A DNA stretch of 64,000 bases from Podospora pseudoanserina (lineage: Eukaryota; Ascomycota; Sordariomycetes; Sordariales; Podosporaceae), in contig NC_085925.1 in the NCBI RefSeq assembly GCF_035222485.1, forward strand, positions 3,410,001-3,474,000, read 5' to 3'. Position numbers and translations under genes: made by a program. The first letter of the stretch is position 1; each line of letters begins with the position of its first letter. The notes beneath the pieces are model-generated. The model searched no databases. It was not told where the DNA came from and saw only the letters and a list, made by a program, of their open reading frames with translations. Shown piece after piece: positions 1-11,340 of this stretch.

Positions 1-49
1 GTTGTTGCCTTGCTAAATTCTTCCATATGAACATGTAGTCAGCCCCTCA

Positions 50-1690
50 ATGCACTTCAGTTTGAAGGACATCACCGGGCAAGCAACCCAACTGATTCTT
101 TCAACTCAGAGAGCCAAGTCTCCAATCATGCCAGTGACCCACAACCTCCAGAACTTTCAAGGTCGCTTGGACTTTATCCACGACTTGCTGCCGAGATTCA
201 GCTTCAGCGTAAGTATACTCCACCGGTCTCTCACACATGAGTGGCCCTCAAGCTGGCATCGCTTCTACATCACAGAGCAGTGTGGAGGTGAAACCTGTTC
301 ACTAAGACCCCGTGTTCCCATTCAAGTACAAGAGCTTCGTTTATCTCATCTCCCTGGCATCAGCCCTTGAATCTGATTACTACCTGCATGGAGAAAATGG
401 GCCTTTGCAACCCGGTTGCGTTGCCATCCCGAAAGGTACCAAGGAACTGATTCTGCGCCTCACCAACCTAGAAACTGAAGGCATGAGCCGAACAGGCCGT
501 GTTGAGAACAAGTCGCCATGACGAAGCTAGCTTCGTCGGCTCTCAGCTCTTACCAACCCAGCATTGTGCCACACATTTATACCTGGGGAGGCACATCCGG
601 AGGCTCAGCTCAGCGATGGAATCTCCAAGAGCACTGTCAGGATATGAAGTGTTCCATCCATTCGGGGAGCTGGATGCTCACCAGAAGAGACATTTGTTTA
701 GTGGAATGACCAAGATTCTGAAAAGGATTCAAGACTTTGAGCTCCTTCCAAGCATCAAGAGCTTCGGGGACGTGACCTTTGACGAACCTGGCGAGATCGT
801 TAGCGCAGCCACTTCTCTTGGTTACCTTGCTCCATGGCAAACGTATGCAGAGTATTTCCAAAACCAACTGGAAGTTGCTTTAAAGTCACCAGATGCCAAT
901 GAGTACATCAAACAATGGCACGCCGATAGTCTTCGCCAACAAATTGAGGAGTTTTTTAGCGAACGGGGGTGTTGCGTCTCAATTCAAATCCCTGGCCTCA
1001 GCAGCAGAGAAGGTCATTGTTCACGGCACTTTGAGTACGTCCTACTCCGGTTCTTTCTGAATTCAAAGAGTTGATACCCATCTGCTAATATTGTCATCTC
1101 GCATAGGCACTATCGATCTTTTGTTTGATCCTCAATCTGGCCGTATAACTGCCCTTCTCGACTATGACCTGCATTTCTCACCCCACGCTTGGATTCCTCA
1201 GGTCATTTTACTCTCCACACGAGGGATTTCCAGAATTTCCAACGTGGACCGACGACACAAGCAGTAAGCAGTGGTTGCTACGAAAAGCAAAACTTGAGGG
1301 TTTCCCCCATCTCCTGCCAGCCACAACTGATGATGGTGTCCACTAGGAAGATGCAAAGGCCTGGGAAGACGCTCTTGAGATGGAAACTGTGAAGAGGCCG
1401 AGCAACATACAGGGATTTGACGAGGTTTCTATGGTAGGTACCCTGCTTTCCTCTATTCTACCGTCTAAAGTTGCGAGCGATGATCTGCAGCGTTTAACCC
1501 CCTCGAAGGAATATCTTTCAAGATCAGGGATAAAGCTCAGAAGCTCATCCCTAAACTATTGGCGCAGCTCCAATGTTAGACGCAAACGGGAAAAGACGAC
1601 ATTGGATGTAAAGTACACTAAAGTTAGTAGGAAGTTTGCTTTGCGGTTAGGCTCTCTATCTAGATATTGTGCTTATAGTAAGAGATGAGA
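50..1690 (+). pseudogene. Fungal APH/choline-kinase-type phosphotransferase pseudogene
   Basis: Pieces of a fungal aminoglycoside-phosphotransferase-like (protein-kinase-fold) protein can be read in order but in changing frames. The N-lobe start (PFKYKSFVYLISLAS) is near 315-365. A piece with PSIVPHIYTWG is near 550-590. GYEVFHPFGELDAHQKRHLF is near 640-700. The catalytic region KVIVHG is near 1010, RITALLDYD near 1140-1170, and the C-terminal tail AKAWEDAL with VKRPSNIQGF lies near 1355-1415. Frames change at about 515, 635, 965 (a GGGGG run) and 1180 (a CCCC run). An in-frame TAG at 1344 stands where the family has Trp before AKAWEDAL. The loop usually HGD reads HGT, so the catalytic Asp also seems lost. 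One intron (about 1033-1106) can still be placed. Family membership is secure by motif; the substrate is unknown. It is either a true pseudogene or poor sequence. Confidence 0.72.
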
Positions 1691-1696
1691 TTATCC

Positions 1697-2842
1697 TCAT
1701 AAAGAAAAGAAGCTAGCTGCCATGACCACCAAAGGCAGTTTGCACAAGTCCCTGGTCGAAACTCCAAGCCCCATGGCCGCATTAATGAACGGGTTACCCA
1801 GATCTTCCTCGCCATTTCCGTTGCCATTCTGTCCCTCACCCCCATCGTCGTCCCCATTGCCGCTCCCATCCTGAACAGGCTCATCAGCCACCCCCCCGTC
1901 AATAACTTCAGCCTTCAGGCAGGTCACTTCTGCCCACGGACCTTCAGAGGCCCCTTTTATGGCGTTTTCCTCAGCATACTCTCCATTCAAACCCCAGATA
2001 TGCCCCACGACATACACCTGCCTGACAGCCTGCTGAAACGCATCCACCGTCCCATTACCGATGTGCGCAAACGCCAACAGGTCAATCGTCCCGTTAGAGT
2101 TGCCTCCAAGCGGGGAGTCGCTGGGCATGAGCACGGCGTCTGGCGGTATCACTGGTAATTCCTGTGTCAACCCCACCCCAAGTCCTACAATACCCGACGG
2201 CGGGCGGCATCGCTCCGGTATAAGAACAGGCCGAGGGAGGGGACATAGACTCTCGCCCCCGGCACCATTTGGTCCCATGAATTCCTGTTCTTTGTAGGCT
2301 TCCGTCAGGTTTCTTTTGATATCCGCGATGCAGTCGGCAGAGAGGATGCTAGTGCAGCCTGGCCCGAGGAGAGGGGTGTCCCGGGTCCAACCTAAGGAGA
2401 CAAACACGACTCCACACATTGACCACGAGGGGTGCTTGGGAACCTGCCAGGCAAATCTGTCTGTACTTGGGACTTTAACACGGTCGGACTTTGGGTGTTG
2501 GACTTGCAGCCAGGTGCCAGCGGCGTTGGAGAGGGTGTCATTGCCCGGGAAAGCCAGGGGGCCGATGGAGGGCTTGACTTTGACGGTGTAGTTCCATGAT
2601 TGGTGTGAGGGAAGCTCAGAGCCGGGGTACTCGGCGGTGATGTTGTAGGATTGAATCGAAGCTTTGGAGGTGGCATTGTATCCTGATGCGAAAGTCGATG
2701 ACCATGAGTCGCCTGACATACGGACTACGTCGCTGCCAAGGGTCATGGAACCATTGCTCTCAAACAGAGATGCAAATACTTGGGCAGATGCCGTACCGCC
2801 GAACGCTAGGACGCCCAGAAGGAAAGGGCGAGTGATTGACAT
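1697..2842 (-). CDS. Secreted, probably GPI-anchored glycoprotein of unknown function
   Basis: One open frame of 381 aa starts with a clear signal peptide (about residues 1-20, ending near ASA-Q). The mature part is rich in Asn-X-Ser/Thr sites (NGS, NAT, NIT, NYT, NDT, NGT) and has scattered Cys residues. Near the C-terminus lies a Gly/Asn/Glu-rich low-complexity stretch (about 325-350). A short hydrophobic tail (LPLVVMAASFFSL) follows, typical of a GPI-anchor signal. I do not recognise a catalytic domain. A wall or plasma-membrane surface protein is the likely role. It begins 396 bp from the stop of the RTA1-type gene on the same strand. Start and stop are seen directly; GPI anchoring is inferred from the tail. 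Confidence 0.72.
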   Translation of the reverse strand: MSITRPFLLGVLAFGGTASAQVFASLFESNGSMTLGSDVVRMSGDSWSSTFASGYNATSKASIQSYNITAEYPGSELPSHQSWNYTVKVKPSIGPLAFPGNDTLSNAAGTWLQVQHPKSDRVKVPSTDRFAWQVPKHPSWSMCGVVFVSLGWTRDTPLLGPGCTSILSADCIADIKRNLTEAYKEQEFMGPNGAGGESLCPLPRPVLIPERCRPPSGIVGLGVGLTQELPVIPPDAVLMPSDSPLGGNSNGTIDLLAFAHIGNGTVDAFQQAVRQVYVVGHIWGLNGEYAEENAIKGASEGPWAEVTCLKAEVIDGGVADEPVQDGSGNGDDDGGEGQNGNGNGEEDLGNPFINAAMGLGVSTRDLCKLPLVVMAASFFSL

Positions 2843-3238
2843 TTTGGTACTGACTAAAACTGAAACGAGTGTGGGATAGTGATTGCCGGTTGGGTGCTAA
2901 AGAGTGAAATTTAAGAGAGGCACAAGAAAACCTGTGAGATTTCGGGACTCGTCACTGTTACAATGTCGCATTTTTATGCCCTGACGCGGAAGCTTGGCGA
3001 TAAGTTCGACTCTGCCAACAGGAGACTAGCCAGGTGCCAACAGTTCTTATCATTTGCTGAGCCACAATGAGAAGGGTAACAAGTTCCTCACATACCACGG
3101 AAATCTTGGACCTTCCTGATGAGACAAAACTCAACATAAACCATTCAAGTCTTGTTGTGTCACAAGTTAATCGCCAATGGCAACTCTGAACATGGAAGGC
3201 TCTTAGCTATACCAAACCAAGACAACCTCGAGGCTGCA
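2843..3238. other. Intergenic, promoter side of the GPI-protein gene
   Basis: No open frame with recognisable content. It lies upstream of the minus-strand gene starting at 2842 and downstream of the RTA1-type gene ending at 3239. Confidence 0.5.
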
Positions 3239-4568
3239 CTAAATCGACTCCTCCTTCTTCACAGCCGTCGATGACACGGGCACTGCCTTTTCCTTTTCTG
3301 ACTCTGTCCCAGTTGACGTCTCGGCAACATTTCCACCAACAACTCCTTTCTCAACCGTTGAAGTTCCCGTCTGTGTCTGTCCCTCAACGTCGCCCTTGGC
3401 AGACTTCTTACCTGCTGCCATCCTCGCAGCCATATCTGGGAACAAGACCCCAGGAGGGAAGAAGGCGAGGAGTAAACACGCGATAAGGACCATTCTGTTT
3501 CTTTGTCAGTCTTCGTTCCAAGTCTTTCTTACACCCAAAGACTTACATTCCCTCCAACACCACAAACGACCATTCATCCTGCATGATGTGATTTCCCCAG
3601 CCGCCAGCCATCTCTGCTATCCTATTTCACCACCATCCGTTAGTAACTTCACCGGAAAAGGCTTATCTCCAACATACCGGTAAATACACCTCAACAAAAT
3701 AGCCACATACGCCCCCAAAACCGCATACCCAAACCTCCTGAACCCCCTATCATTCCACAACCTCACCACCTCTTCCCCAGCCTCCCCAGTCTTGATCCTA
3801 TATCACCAAAGTCAGCATCATCCTCCCTCATCCCAATCTCAGAATACAACACGTACCACTTCCCAACCCTATACAAAAACTCCCCCTACCCCCAAACCCC
3901 CAAAACCACAACCTGCAACACAATACCCGCAATAATCGCCCTATTCCCATGCTCAACCAGTCGTATATTACTCACCGCACCCCCCGCCGCCAGCGCCCCC
4001 GATAGCCTGCACCATCAAACAACTAATATCCAACGGCACAAATATAAACGGGTATAACCTCGGCTTGACTCTACTCAGCCCTGGATTGAGCGATAAACAC
4101 ACATGCTTCAGCGTCAAATAAACCGAAATACACAGCAACGTCGGCGCAAGAATAATAGCCACGATCTGCGTCTCGAACGCTTTCTTGTTCCAGGGGTTGG
4201 ACGCTAACGGGATGCGCGAAATGTACCCTTCACAACAACATCAGCTCCTGTGTTTCCAAATAGAAGGAGAAGAGAAGAGACCCACCAGCGAGCTCAAGCG
4301 CGCACCCGGCCGCGACAAAACCAGAGTACGTCCACGTTTTTGTTCTGACCCCATGGTGCACCGTCGCCAAAAGAGCAATCCCAAAACCGACCGACAAAAA
4401 AATATTGATCCCCCTGTTGGGGTAATACCCCAGCGTAGTGGCGGTAACAGGGCAGGTAGGCGACACGAAATCGCACGAGTAATAATACGCCGCGATCAAG
4501 TTCTCGAGCTCGGTCGGGGTGAGGTTCGGGGGCAGGAGGGAGGGGTCGATGTCTTCTAGCTTGACCAT
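3239..4568 (-). pseudogene. RTA1-like seven-helix membrane protein, apparently disrupted
   Basis: RTA1-family proteins are fungal seven-helix membrane proteins linked to lipid translocation and resistance to toxic compounds. Exons read: 4568-4286 (MVKLEDID start; the family's YYPN/NIF motif and first helices), 4227-3857, 3797-3678, 3621-3547 and 3494-3239 (last helix with FFPPG, then a Lys/Glu/Thr-rich cytosolic tail). Introns at 4285-4228, 3856-3798, 3677-3622 and 3546-3495 have GT-AG ends and keep phase. Inside exon 2 the frame changes in a GGGGGG run (about 3979-3986). The family motif continues in the next frame (GNRAIIAGIVLQVVVLGVWG) and then meets a TAG before GEFLYRVGKW. So the gene has two breaks unless the homopolymer is miscalled. 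Family call is firm; whether it is functional is open. Confidence 0.72.
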
Positions 4569-5286
4569 TGTGACGGACGGACGGCGGCAAGGTTGGTGAT
4601 AGTTACACACACGAAATTCGTTTTTTTCTTTTTCGGTAGGAAGTCTGACACGAGAATCCAAAAGGGGCTAATACCCCTCATATCACAGCTTCATCTTGGT
4701 TTGAAATGAATCGCGTTGATGTGAAGAAAAAAGTGTCGGAGCCTTAACCGGATATCACACACAAACAACGGGAACAAAGACAAACTTAGTGTTGTCCATT
4801 TACACGCGGGGTTCACAACATACAATTAAAGAGCTGGCGCCCAGCGGCCTTCATATATTTCCATACAACACACTGTCACACCACCTACCATCCGTCGGCA
4901 ACCTCAATCCTGATTCCGTGAAAGTTCTTCCATCCCAAAAGTCCGGCATCGAGACTCACCGCGCCACGCACTGCAGGCCAAGAGCCCCTCTGTCAAAGAG
5001 AGCTTCCCCGGAATATCCAATGCTGAAGCTCAGAATACGATTACGGGCCGCTGAGAGAGCTCCCCTCACTTTCACCTCACCAATGAAATTCCGAGCCCGA
5101 ATATCACCACCCCCGGTGTCCAATATTGGCACCCTTAAAGGCAGGTTCGGCGAAATAACGTGATGCGACGATGCAACGGCATGTGAATATGCAGGACTTG
5201 TCACCACTATAAGCAAAATGCAACATATGGACTTGAATATTCTCTCTTGTTTCTACCCAAGATTTCCCTGGTGAGACCAAGAAACT
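4569..5286. other. Intergenic region
   Basis: Promoter side of the RTA1-type gene and 3' side of the 3-hydroxyisobutyrate dehydrogenase gene. Open frames here show no recognisable protein content. Confidence 0.45.
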
Positions 5287-6594
5287 TCACGGCCCTTGAC
5301 CATTCGTCTTGTCAAAGACTTGGTAGACAACCGAGAAATCTCGACCCTTGCATTCGGCATCTTTGGAAGCCCTTTCATACAGATCAAGAGCCTTGGTAGC
5401 CATGGTTTGCTGAAGGTCTATCCTCCGGGCGGCATCTTGAGCAAGTTTCATATCTTTCAACATGAGCTCGATGCCAAACCCGCCTTCGTAGCCACGACTT
5501 GCCGGGGCTGTTGGAACTACGCCCGGGACAGGATTGTTGACCTCACTTGCCCAGCACTTTCCAGTGCTAGCATTGATGACATCTGCCAATACCTTGGGGT
5601 CAAGACCGAGCTTGACACCCAACAACATAGCCTCCGCCGTACCGATGTTCTGTATCCCCAGCAAAAGGTTGTTGGCCAGCTTGGCGGCGAGACCAGCGGT
5701 TTGCGGACCGCAATGAAGCACTCGTTTCCCCATACGAAGCAAAATGGGCTCAAGGCGGCCGACCAGCGACCTGTCAGAGCCCAGCATGAACGTCAATGTG
5801 CCAGCTGTGGCGCCGACAACCCCGCCTGACATGGGGGCATCAACAAAGTGACCCTGCCCAGGGAGCTTGTCTTCCACCAATTGGCATACTGTGGACGACG
5901 TGTGTGGGTCAATCGTTGACGAGTCAATGAAGAGTCGAGGTTGCGGACGAGGTGGGAGATCCGCAATGTCCTTCAGCAACGCCTCATACGTTGACCGGAC
6001 ATGTTGTGGCTCAGGAAGGCAAGAGATGACGACATCCTAAACGGCGCGCCGTTAGCAACGTTGAACCACAGATTGGGGCGGAGTTGTGAAAACAAGTGTT
6101 TTTAGGCTTCTCAGAGGATTGGCTATTGTTTTGATAAAATCATGAATAAGGCCGGCGAACCGGCCCCAACTTAGACTGTTCATGTTTGGAACAAATTCAT
6201 CATAAAAGCTTGTGGAGGATGTGGCAAGAAAAATGGAAGAAAACCTACTGCTTCCTTCGCAGCGTCTGAGACGCTGGTAGACACCTCTGGGGCAGCACCA
6301 CCGGCTTGTTGCGTCTTCATTTCCTCGACGAGCTTTTCAGCTGCGCTCCGGTTGATATCGTACAGCCGAATAGTGTCGCCTGGTGGAAGTTTGGACTGGA
6401 GGTTTCGTGCCATTTGGTATCCCTGAAGAGGAACGGTTAGCTCCAAAAATTCCACGCAAAGACAGGCAGCAAAGTAAAGATACCATCCGCCCAAGCCCAA
6501 TGAAAGCATAGTTATCCAGTGCCCGCGGTGTGGTGGAAAAGGACCGACGTTGCGACAAAGCCTTCGCGGGTCGCCATACTCTTGCCGTTGACAT
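5287..6594 (-). CDS. 3-hydroxyisobutyrate dehydrogenase, mitochondrial
   Basis: Oxidises 3-hydroxyisobutyrate to methylmalonate semialdehyde with NAD+ in valine breakdown. Exons 6594-6484, 6422-6249 and 6036-5287 join in phase to give 344 aa. Residues 1-27 form an Arg/Ser-rich mitochondrial presequence ending near SFSTTPRA. The NAD-binding glycine motif (FIGLGRMG) is split by intron 1. SSTIDP and DAPMSGG form the substrate loop. The catalytic Lys lies in GLAAKLANN, which is intact. Length and motif order match the beta-hydroxyacid dehydrogenase family (Hibadh type). Intron 2 is long (212 nt) for this window. The C-terminus (DFSVVYQVFDK) is the family's usual end. Confidence 0.93.
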
Positions 6595-7690
6595 CTTGCC
6601 GAATAGCTATTCAGAATGCAGTTGATCGAAGTCGACGTCAAGAACAATAGAGACGCCCAATATGCTCGGTGTTGGCTCCGGTCGAGCGGCAGCGAGGTTG
6701 CCATCCATGGCTGCAGTGAGGGGTGCTGGTGCGGACCGAACAACAAAGCCGACCATTGCCGATCGAGACGCTTGCTGTAGAGCTTCCATGGGTGGTCATC
6801 TGGTCAAACAAAGCGGAGGTAGGCCGAGACCGTCGGTTTAGAATAGAAAGAGATCTGTGGAGCGGAAACAGCACGCGCCGTCTCGGCATCCGCACCACAT
6901 GAAATCAGTGCATTGAGATTGAGTTTGTTGGACTCAACGTCCTCGCGATCGTTTTGTGGTGTGTTTGCAGAGTGGAAAAGGTCAACCGAGAATTTTGGCG
7001 TTTTGTGTGCACAGTTTTGCGATAAGCAAAGGCTGGCCCAAGCGCTGCATCGGCGCCGAGTATCTCCGCTCTGGAGTGGTAGGTGGATAAGATGTGGGCA
7101 GACAACTGATGATGGGTATGGATGGGCACATGGGATGAGTTCGAAATTTCGAGCAAGCTTTACAAAGTTGACCGCGAAAACTATATAGTAGGTATGAGAG
7201 ATACTGCCGTAGGGTAGTGCAGCAAGAATCTCATTTTGTGAAGCTCACAGTCAAGTACTACATACATCGCTGTGAAAAAAAAAATGCCTTCAATTACAAT
7301 GGGTGTATGAGTACGGTTGTATCGATTTCCTGTCTCCAAAAGGATCCCACGAGACGATACTGCCAGGCCCAACTAAACGATTGTCCCTCCTCCCTCCCAT
7401 CCCTATTTAATCGGCCGTGTTGGAAGACGGCAGAGGCCGCGAAGGGGTATGTATGTGCAAAGAAACAAAGAACGCAACCAAATGTGAGAAAATGTCAGGG
7501 AAAGCCTCACTTTCCACATATCCTTGACTGATCCTCCGGAAAACTCCAAGACCCCAATAGCTAATGTGATAGATCCTCCGACTCCGAACAGACCACATCC
7601 TCAGCCAACGAAGATATGAGGCCCACCTCATCCAGACAACCGAATTTTGGACAGAGAAAAAAACTTGGAAAAGAGCAACAAGGGAGGATC
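6595..7690. other. Intergenic, promoter of the dehydrogenase gene
   Basis: About 1.1 kb between the dehydrogenase start and the Bqt4-like stop, both on the minus strand. I see no convincing gene. Open frames in it are short and of unlikely composition. Confidence 0.5.
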
Positions 7691-9129
7691 CTATAGAGCA
7701 TTGGCAATATAAGGGGTGATCATTGGAAGAAGAGCACTGCAAAAACGTGTTAGCTAGCGTCACTCGGAGCAATCATATCAACCCAAAACTCACCCAATAG
7801 CACCCACGGCAACTGTGGCTGTGACACCGAAGAAGGCCCTTCTGCGGATCTTCTGCTTTCTAATCTCCGCCTCGGTCTTGACCTTCTTCGCTTGACGAGA
7901 CTCTGGAGCGTCTTCGTCCTGGTCATCTTCATCCTCAGCGATGTCGTCGGCCTTGCGCTTCGACTTGGTAGGCTCGACAGCAGCCTCGTTATCAACCGCT
8001 TTGGTAGCAGCCTCCACCATAGCCCGGGCCTCAGCGACCATCTTGGCAGCCTCCTCCGAAGAGGGAAGCTTACCACCGAAAATGGGAACCTCAACGTCAA
8101 CCTTGGTGTGCTTGACCTCTTCGCCATCGGCATCCACCTTGACATCCTGATCAACATGAACCTTGATCTTGGGCTCCTCGGTCGTATTCAGGACAGCGCC
8201 CGAGTCTTGCTCGACAGCCTCAACCTTCACCTCGCCCTCCTTGACCTCCTCAACCTTGGCCACGGTTGTAACTGGGGCAGAAACACTGGTGGTCTGGAAT
8301 ATCTCGTCATCGCCGCCACCGCCGTTCACAAGAGTTGCCTGGGAGTCGGCAGGCTGGGATTCAACTACACTAGGGACAGGGGGCTTCGATCCAGCCCTTC
8401 TTCTCCTGGGGGTCGCAATAGGGCGCCTGGTGGAGGGTGGCGCCGTCTTCGCTGGGCTGGCCGAGCGACTGCTGCGACGCAAGCGGGAGGGAGTCGGGGG
8501 TGGGAGAGGATATTGGGTGAGTCCATGGAAGGCGGGTGGGGCTTTTGGCCCCTCAGACGACGGGTTGACGGCAATTTCCGACGGATCCAGGAGTGCGCGA
8601 ATCCACGGAAGAATCTTGTACTCAACCGCAAGATCAAGAGCCTGCTGGGGCGGGATCCACACATTGCCGGCAGTCTCGTTGGCACTCGTAGTCGGCTGCG
8701 ATTTGATGTATCTGCGCTCTGCCTCCTCCTCTTCTAGGTTCGCATACGGGAAGCTCGCCTTGAACATCCCGGTGGCAGACACAAAGCCATCGCGACTGCG
8801 GCGCATGAGAAAGTAGCTGCTCGGCGATGACTTGTTGAGCCCCCAGATTGGCGATACGATCCCCTTGGGAAGTGGGGCGCGCAGATGCGCGTAGTCGAAC
8901 GTGTCATCGAGAAGGGGATCGTTGGCGTCGTTATGGGTGAACGCAGCCACCTTTGGGGACAATCTTGTCCGGCCTAGCCGGCGACGGGAAACCAGTTCGT
9001 TATCTAGTGATCCGAGGTGAGTTTCTGTTCACTGCGATTGTGCAGTAGGGAAAAGCGGGTCATACGCGGTGGAACATCATCAATCATGAACTGATTGTAG
9101 CGCTGAGGCAGGTGACGGTGTGTGGCCAT
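7691..9129 (-). CDS. bqt4: Bqt4-like APSES/KilA-N domain protein of the inner nuclear membrane
   Basis: Bqt4 (fission yeast) anchors telomeres to the nuclear envelope. Exons 9129-9066, 9003-7794 and 7736-7691 join in phase to 439 aa. The N-terminus (MATHRHLPQRYN, then FMIDDVPPHNELVSRRRLG across intron 1) is typical of the filamentous-fungal family. The APSES-like fold follows (FDYAHLRAPLPKGIV, SSYFLMRRSRDGFVSATGMFKASFP; about residues 60-135). Then come a Pro/Ser/Arg-rich linker, a Glu/Lys/Val-rich acidic middle, and a basic cluster (KSKRK, RQAKKVK) just before a C-terminal membrane helix. The helix starts with FFGVTATVAVGAIG and is completed only by the tiny last exon (ALLPMITPYIANAL). Stopping at the longest open frame would lose half the anchor. 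A nuclear-envelope role is inferred from domain order. Confidence 0.85.
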
Positions 9130-11340
9130 TTTGTCTGCTGCGAGTGTGCGTCTTGGGGAGCTTGAGCCCTCCAGAAATGGTTCCGTTTTGTGTATGTTCG
9201 TGATTCGCAACGAGATGTATTTGGATGAAAGTTTGATGTGGGATCGAAGTGCGCAACAAGCGAAATCTTTTGCGCGCAGCCGCAGGGGCCTTCGTGGGAA
9301 ATCAGTCGTCCACAAGGCAACGAGCTTTGTTGGGATCAATCCAGAGCCTAGGTAGCTACAGGGCCCGGGATATCTGGGTAATAAACAGCAGAAAAAAGAT
9401 GCGGTCCAATGCTTCGGCGCAGCATACAAAGATGGTGCGACAGGATGGGATTGACAGGTTGACAAAGTGCTTGGTGCAGTTGACGATTTCCCCAGGCGCA
9501 ATCTGTTAAACCTCTCTCTTTGGGAAAGTGACAGATTGGGAGAAAAGTGGCCGGGGCCCCGGGATCTCCTTAAGCTCAACACCCCAACAGCGCGACTGGA
9601 CCCATGGGGAAGGGTTTAGCGTGTTGATGGCACGGACCACCTACCACTTTGGAAGTCATCGAGGTCACGGGAAGGGGCCAGAATGGGCCGTTGATCGGAG
9701 GTTTTGATTGGCTCTGGATTGCAGCCAGCGTGAGGGGAATCGACATGGGGGCGTCCACACACACGCGCCGTGGTTCCGTGGGGAGCCCGAACTGTCAACG
9801 AATTGCAACCTTCCAAGTTGCGAAGAAGGCATCGTTTTCAGGCCAGAAACGACATCTCCCTCAAGCCTCCCACGCTGTTTCTTCCAGAAGTGGGACATGA
9901 TGGTTGTACACGCCATCAACTCCCCATTCCCCGTTACTGACAACCCCTCATGAGGCTGCCGTCCCCTTGCGGCTGATCCTCGCGGCAGGCGCTCGCCAAC
10001 ACCTACCTACATGCGTTGTATGCAGTCTCCCTTGCTCCATAAAATCTGGGGAAGTTTTCACGTTGTCTTTGAATCTGGTCTTGCGGGTGACCCTTGAGCC
10101 CTTCAACGACGTTGCCGAATCTGTTCCATGCTGCACGGACCTTCGAGCCCCTTTTTGGACCCGGAGAAAATGGAAGTCGTCGGTGCTGTCAAGTTCGCGA
10201 CCGGATAATCGTTTCTTCCGTGCTCTTGTACAATCAAAAAGCCAGATCCCCAAACGTCTTTGCGATGGACGCAGAAGAACAAAAGGAGCGGTGTGCAGCT
10301 TGGGGATGCAGCTTGGGTGGCAGTCTTGGCTGGGCTCTCCTCGGAACCTTCAATGTCCCATATTTATTGACCGTTGATGGAAGGCTTGTTAATTCTGAGT
10401 GCTGCGTGAGAAAAGTGAAGATGGACAACAACGAGCTTCGTGGACAAGAGTCATGGCTTAGTTATGATATCTTTAAATTGTTGAATACCTAGAGCTGCAC
10501 CGAGCTCGAAACCTGGGTGACCGCTCCCGTCCTGGCACCTTGGCATGTCGAGGTCGACAAGGGGTGACGGCAGCAGCCGACGTATTAAGTGGAACTAACA
10601 GCATCTCCGCCAAACGGCTTCCCAGAGTGTTAGTGTCGGTTGTATCTGTAACACGGCCGCTCGCGTCGTTTCCGGTCAGATAGATCGACCGTTAGGGACG
10701 ACTGTCGAGGATATGGATGTTCTTCTCGGGTCCTTCAGCTAAATAATAAGCGTGTGGTCGGGATAACATATATAGTAGCAAGTGGCCTCACCTCTGGGCG
10801 GCGCTGCTCGGCCTGACCCCTCAGTCTCGATGTCAAAGCCCTCAGTTGGGCCAATTGGGCATGCTGGTGCTGGCCAACCAGGTCGGTAGAACAGAGCCCC
10901 CATCAAAACAGTTGGGGCCTCTGATGAGGTCCGGCCCCTCGTCAGGCTATTTGTTCCAGAAGTTGCGACGGTTCCAATGCTGCAGAGCTGCATGATTCAG
11001 GGCCAGATGCTTGCGGTCTCAAAGACCCCACCAAGGGGCGGCTTGGTCTCACTGGCTAGCCAAAGAAAGGATTGCCTGAGGAACCCCTCCATCAACCACC
11101 CCTCATCCACCTTGCTCCATCAGGCCCAGCCCAAATAAATAAGCTCCCATCATCATCCTCAGCCCCCTTCCCCGGTGTTCTGGTTCCCTTACAAGTAGTT
11201 TTACCTACCTTAACTCAACGACACCCGCCCCTAATTACTAGACTCAACGACGCCGTCTGCGCCTGCCACCACGAGTCAAAACCGAACCGACGTGCCCAAT
11301 CCCCACATCACAACGCTCACCGTAACTTTACTTTATCATC
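9130..11340. other. Divergent intergenic region between bqt4-like and Rho-GDI genes
   Basis: About 2.2 kb of promoter territory for two outward-reading genes. I see no open frame with family features on either strand. Just upstream of 11341 is a C/T- and A/C-rich leader typical of fungal 5' UTRs. Confidence 0.5.
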
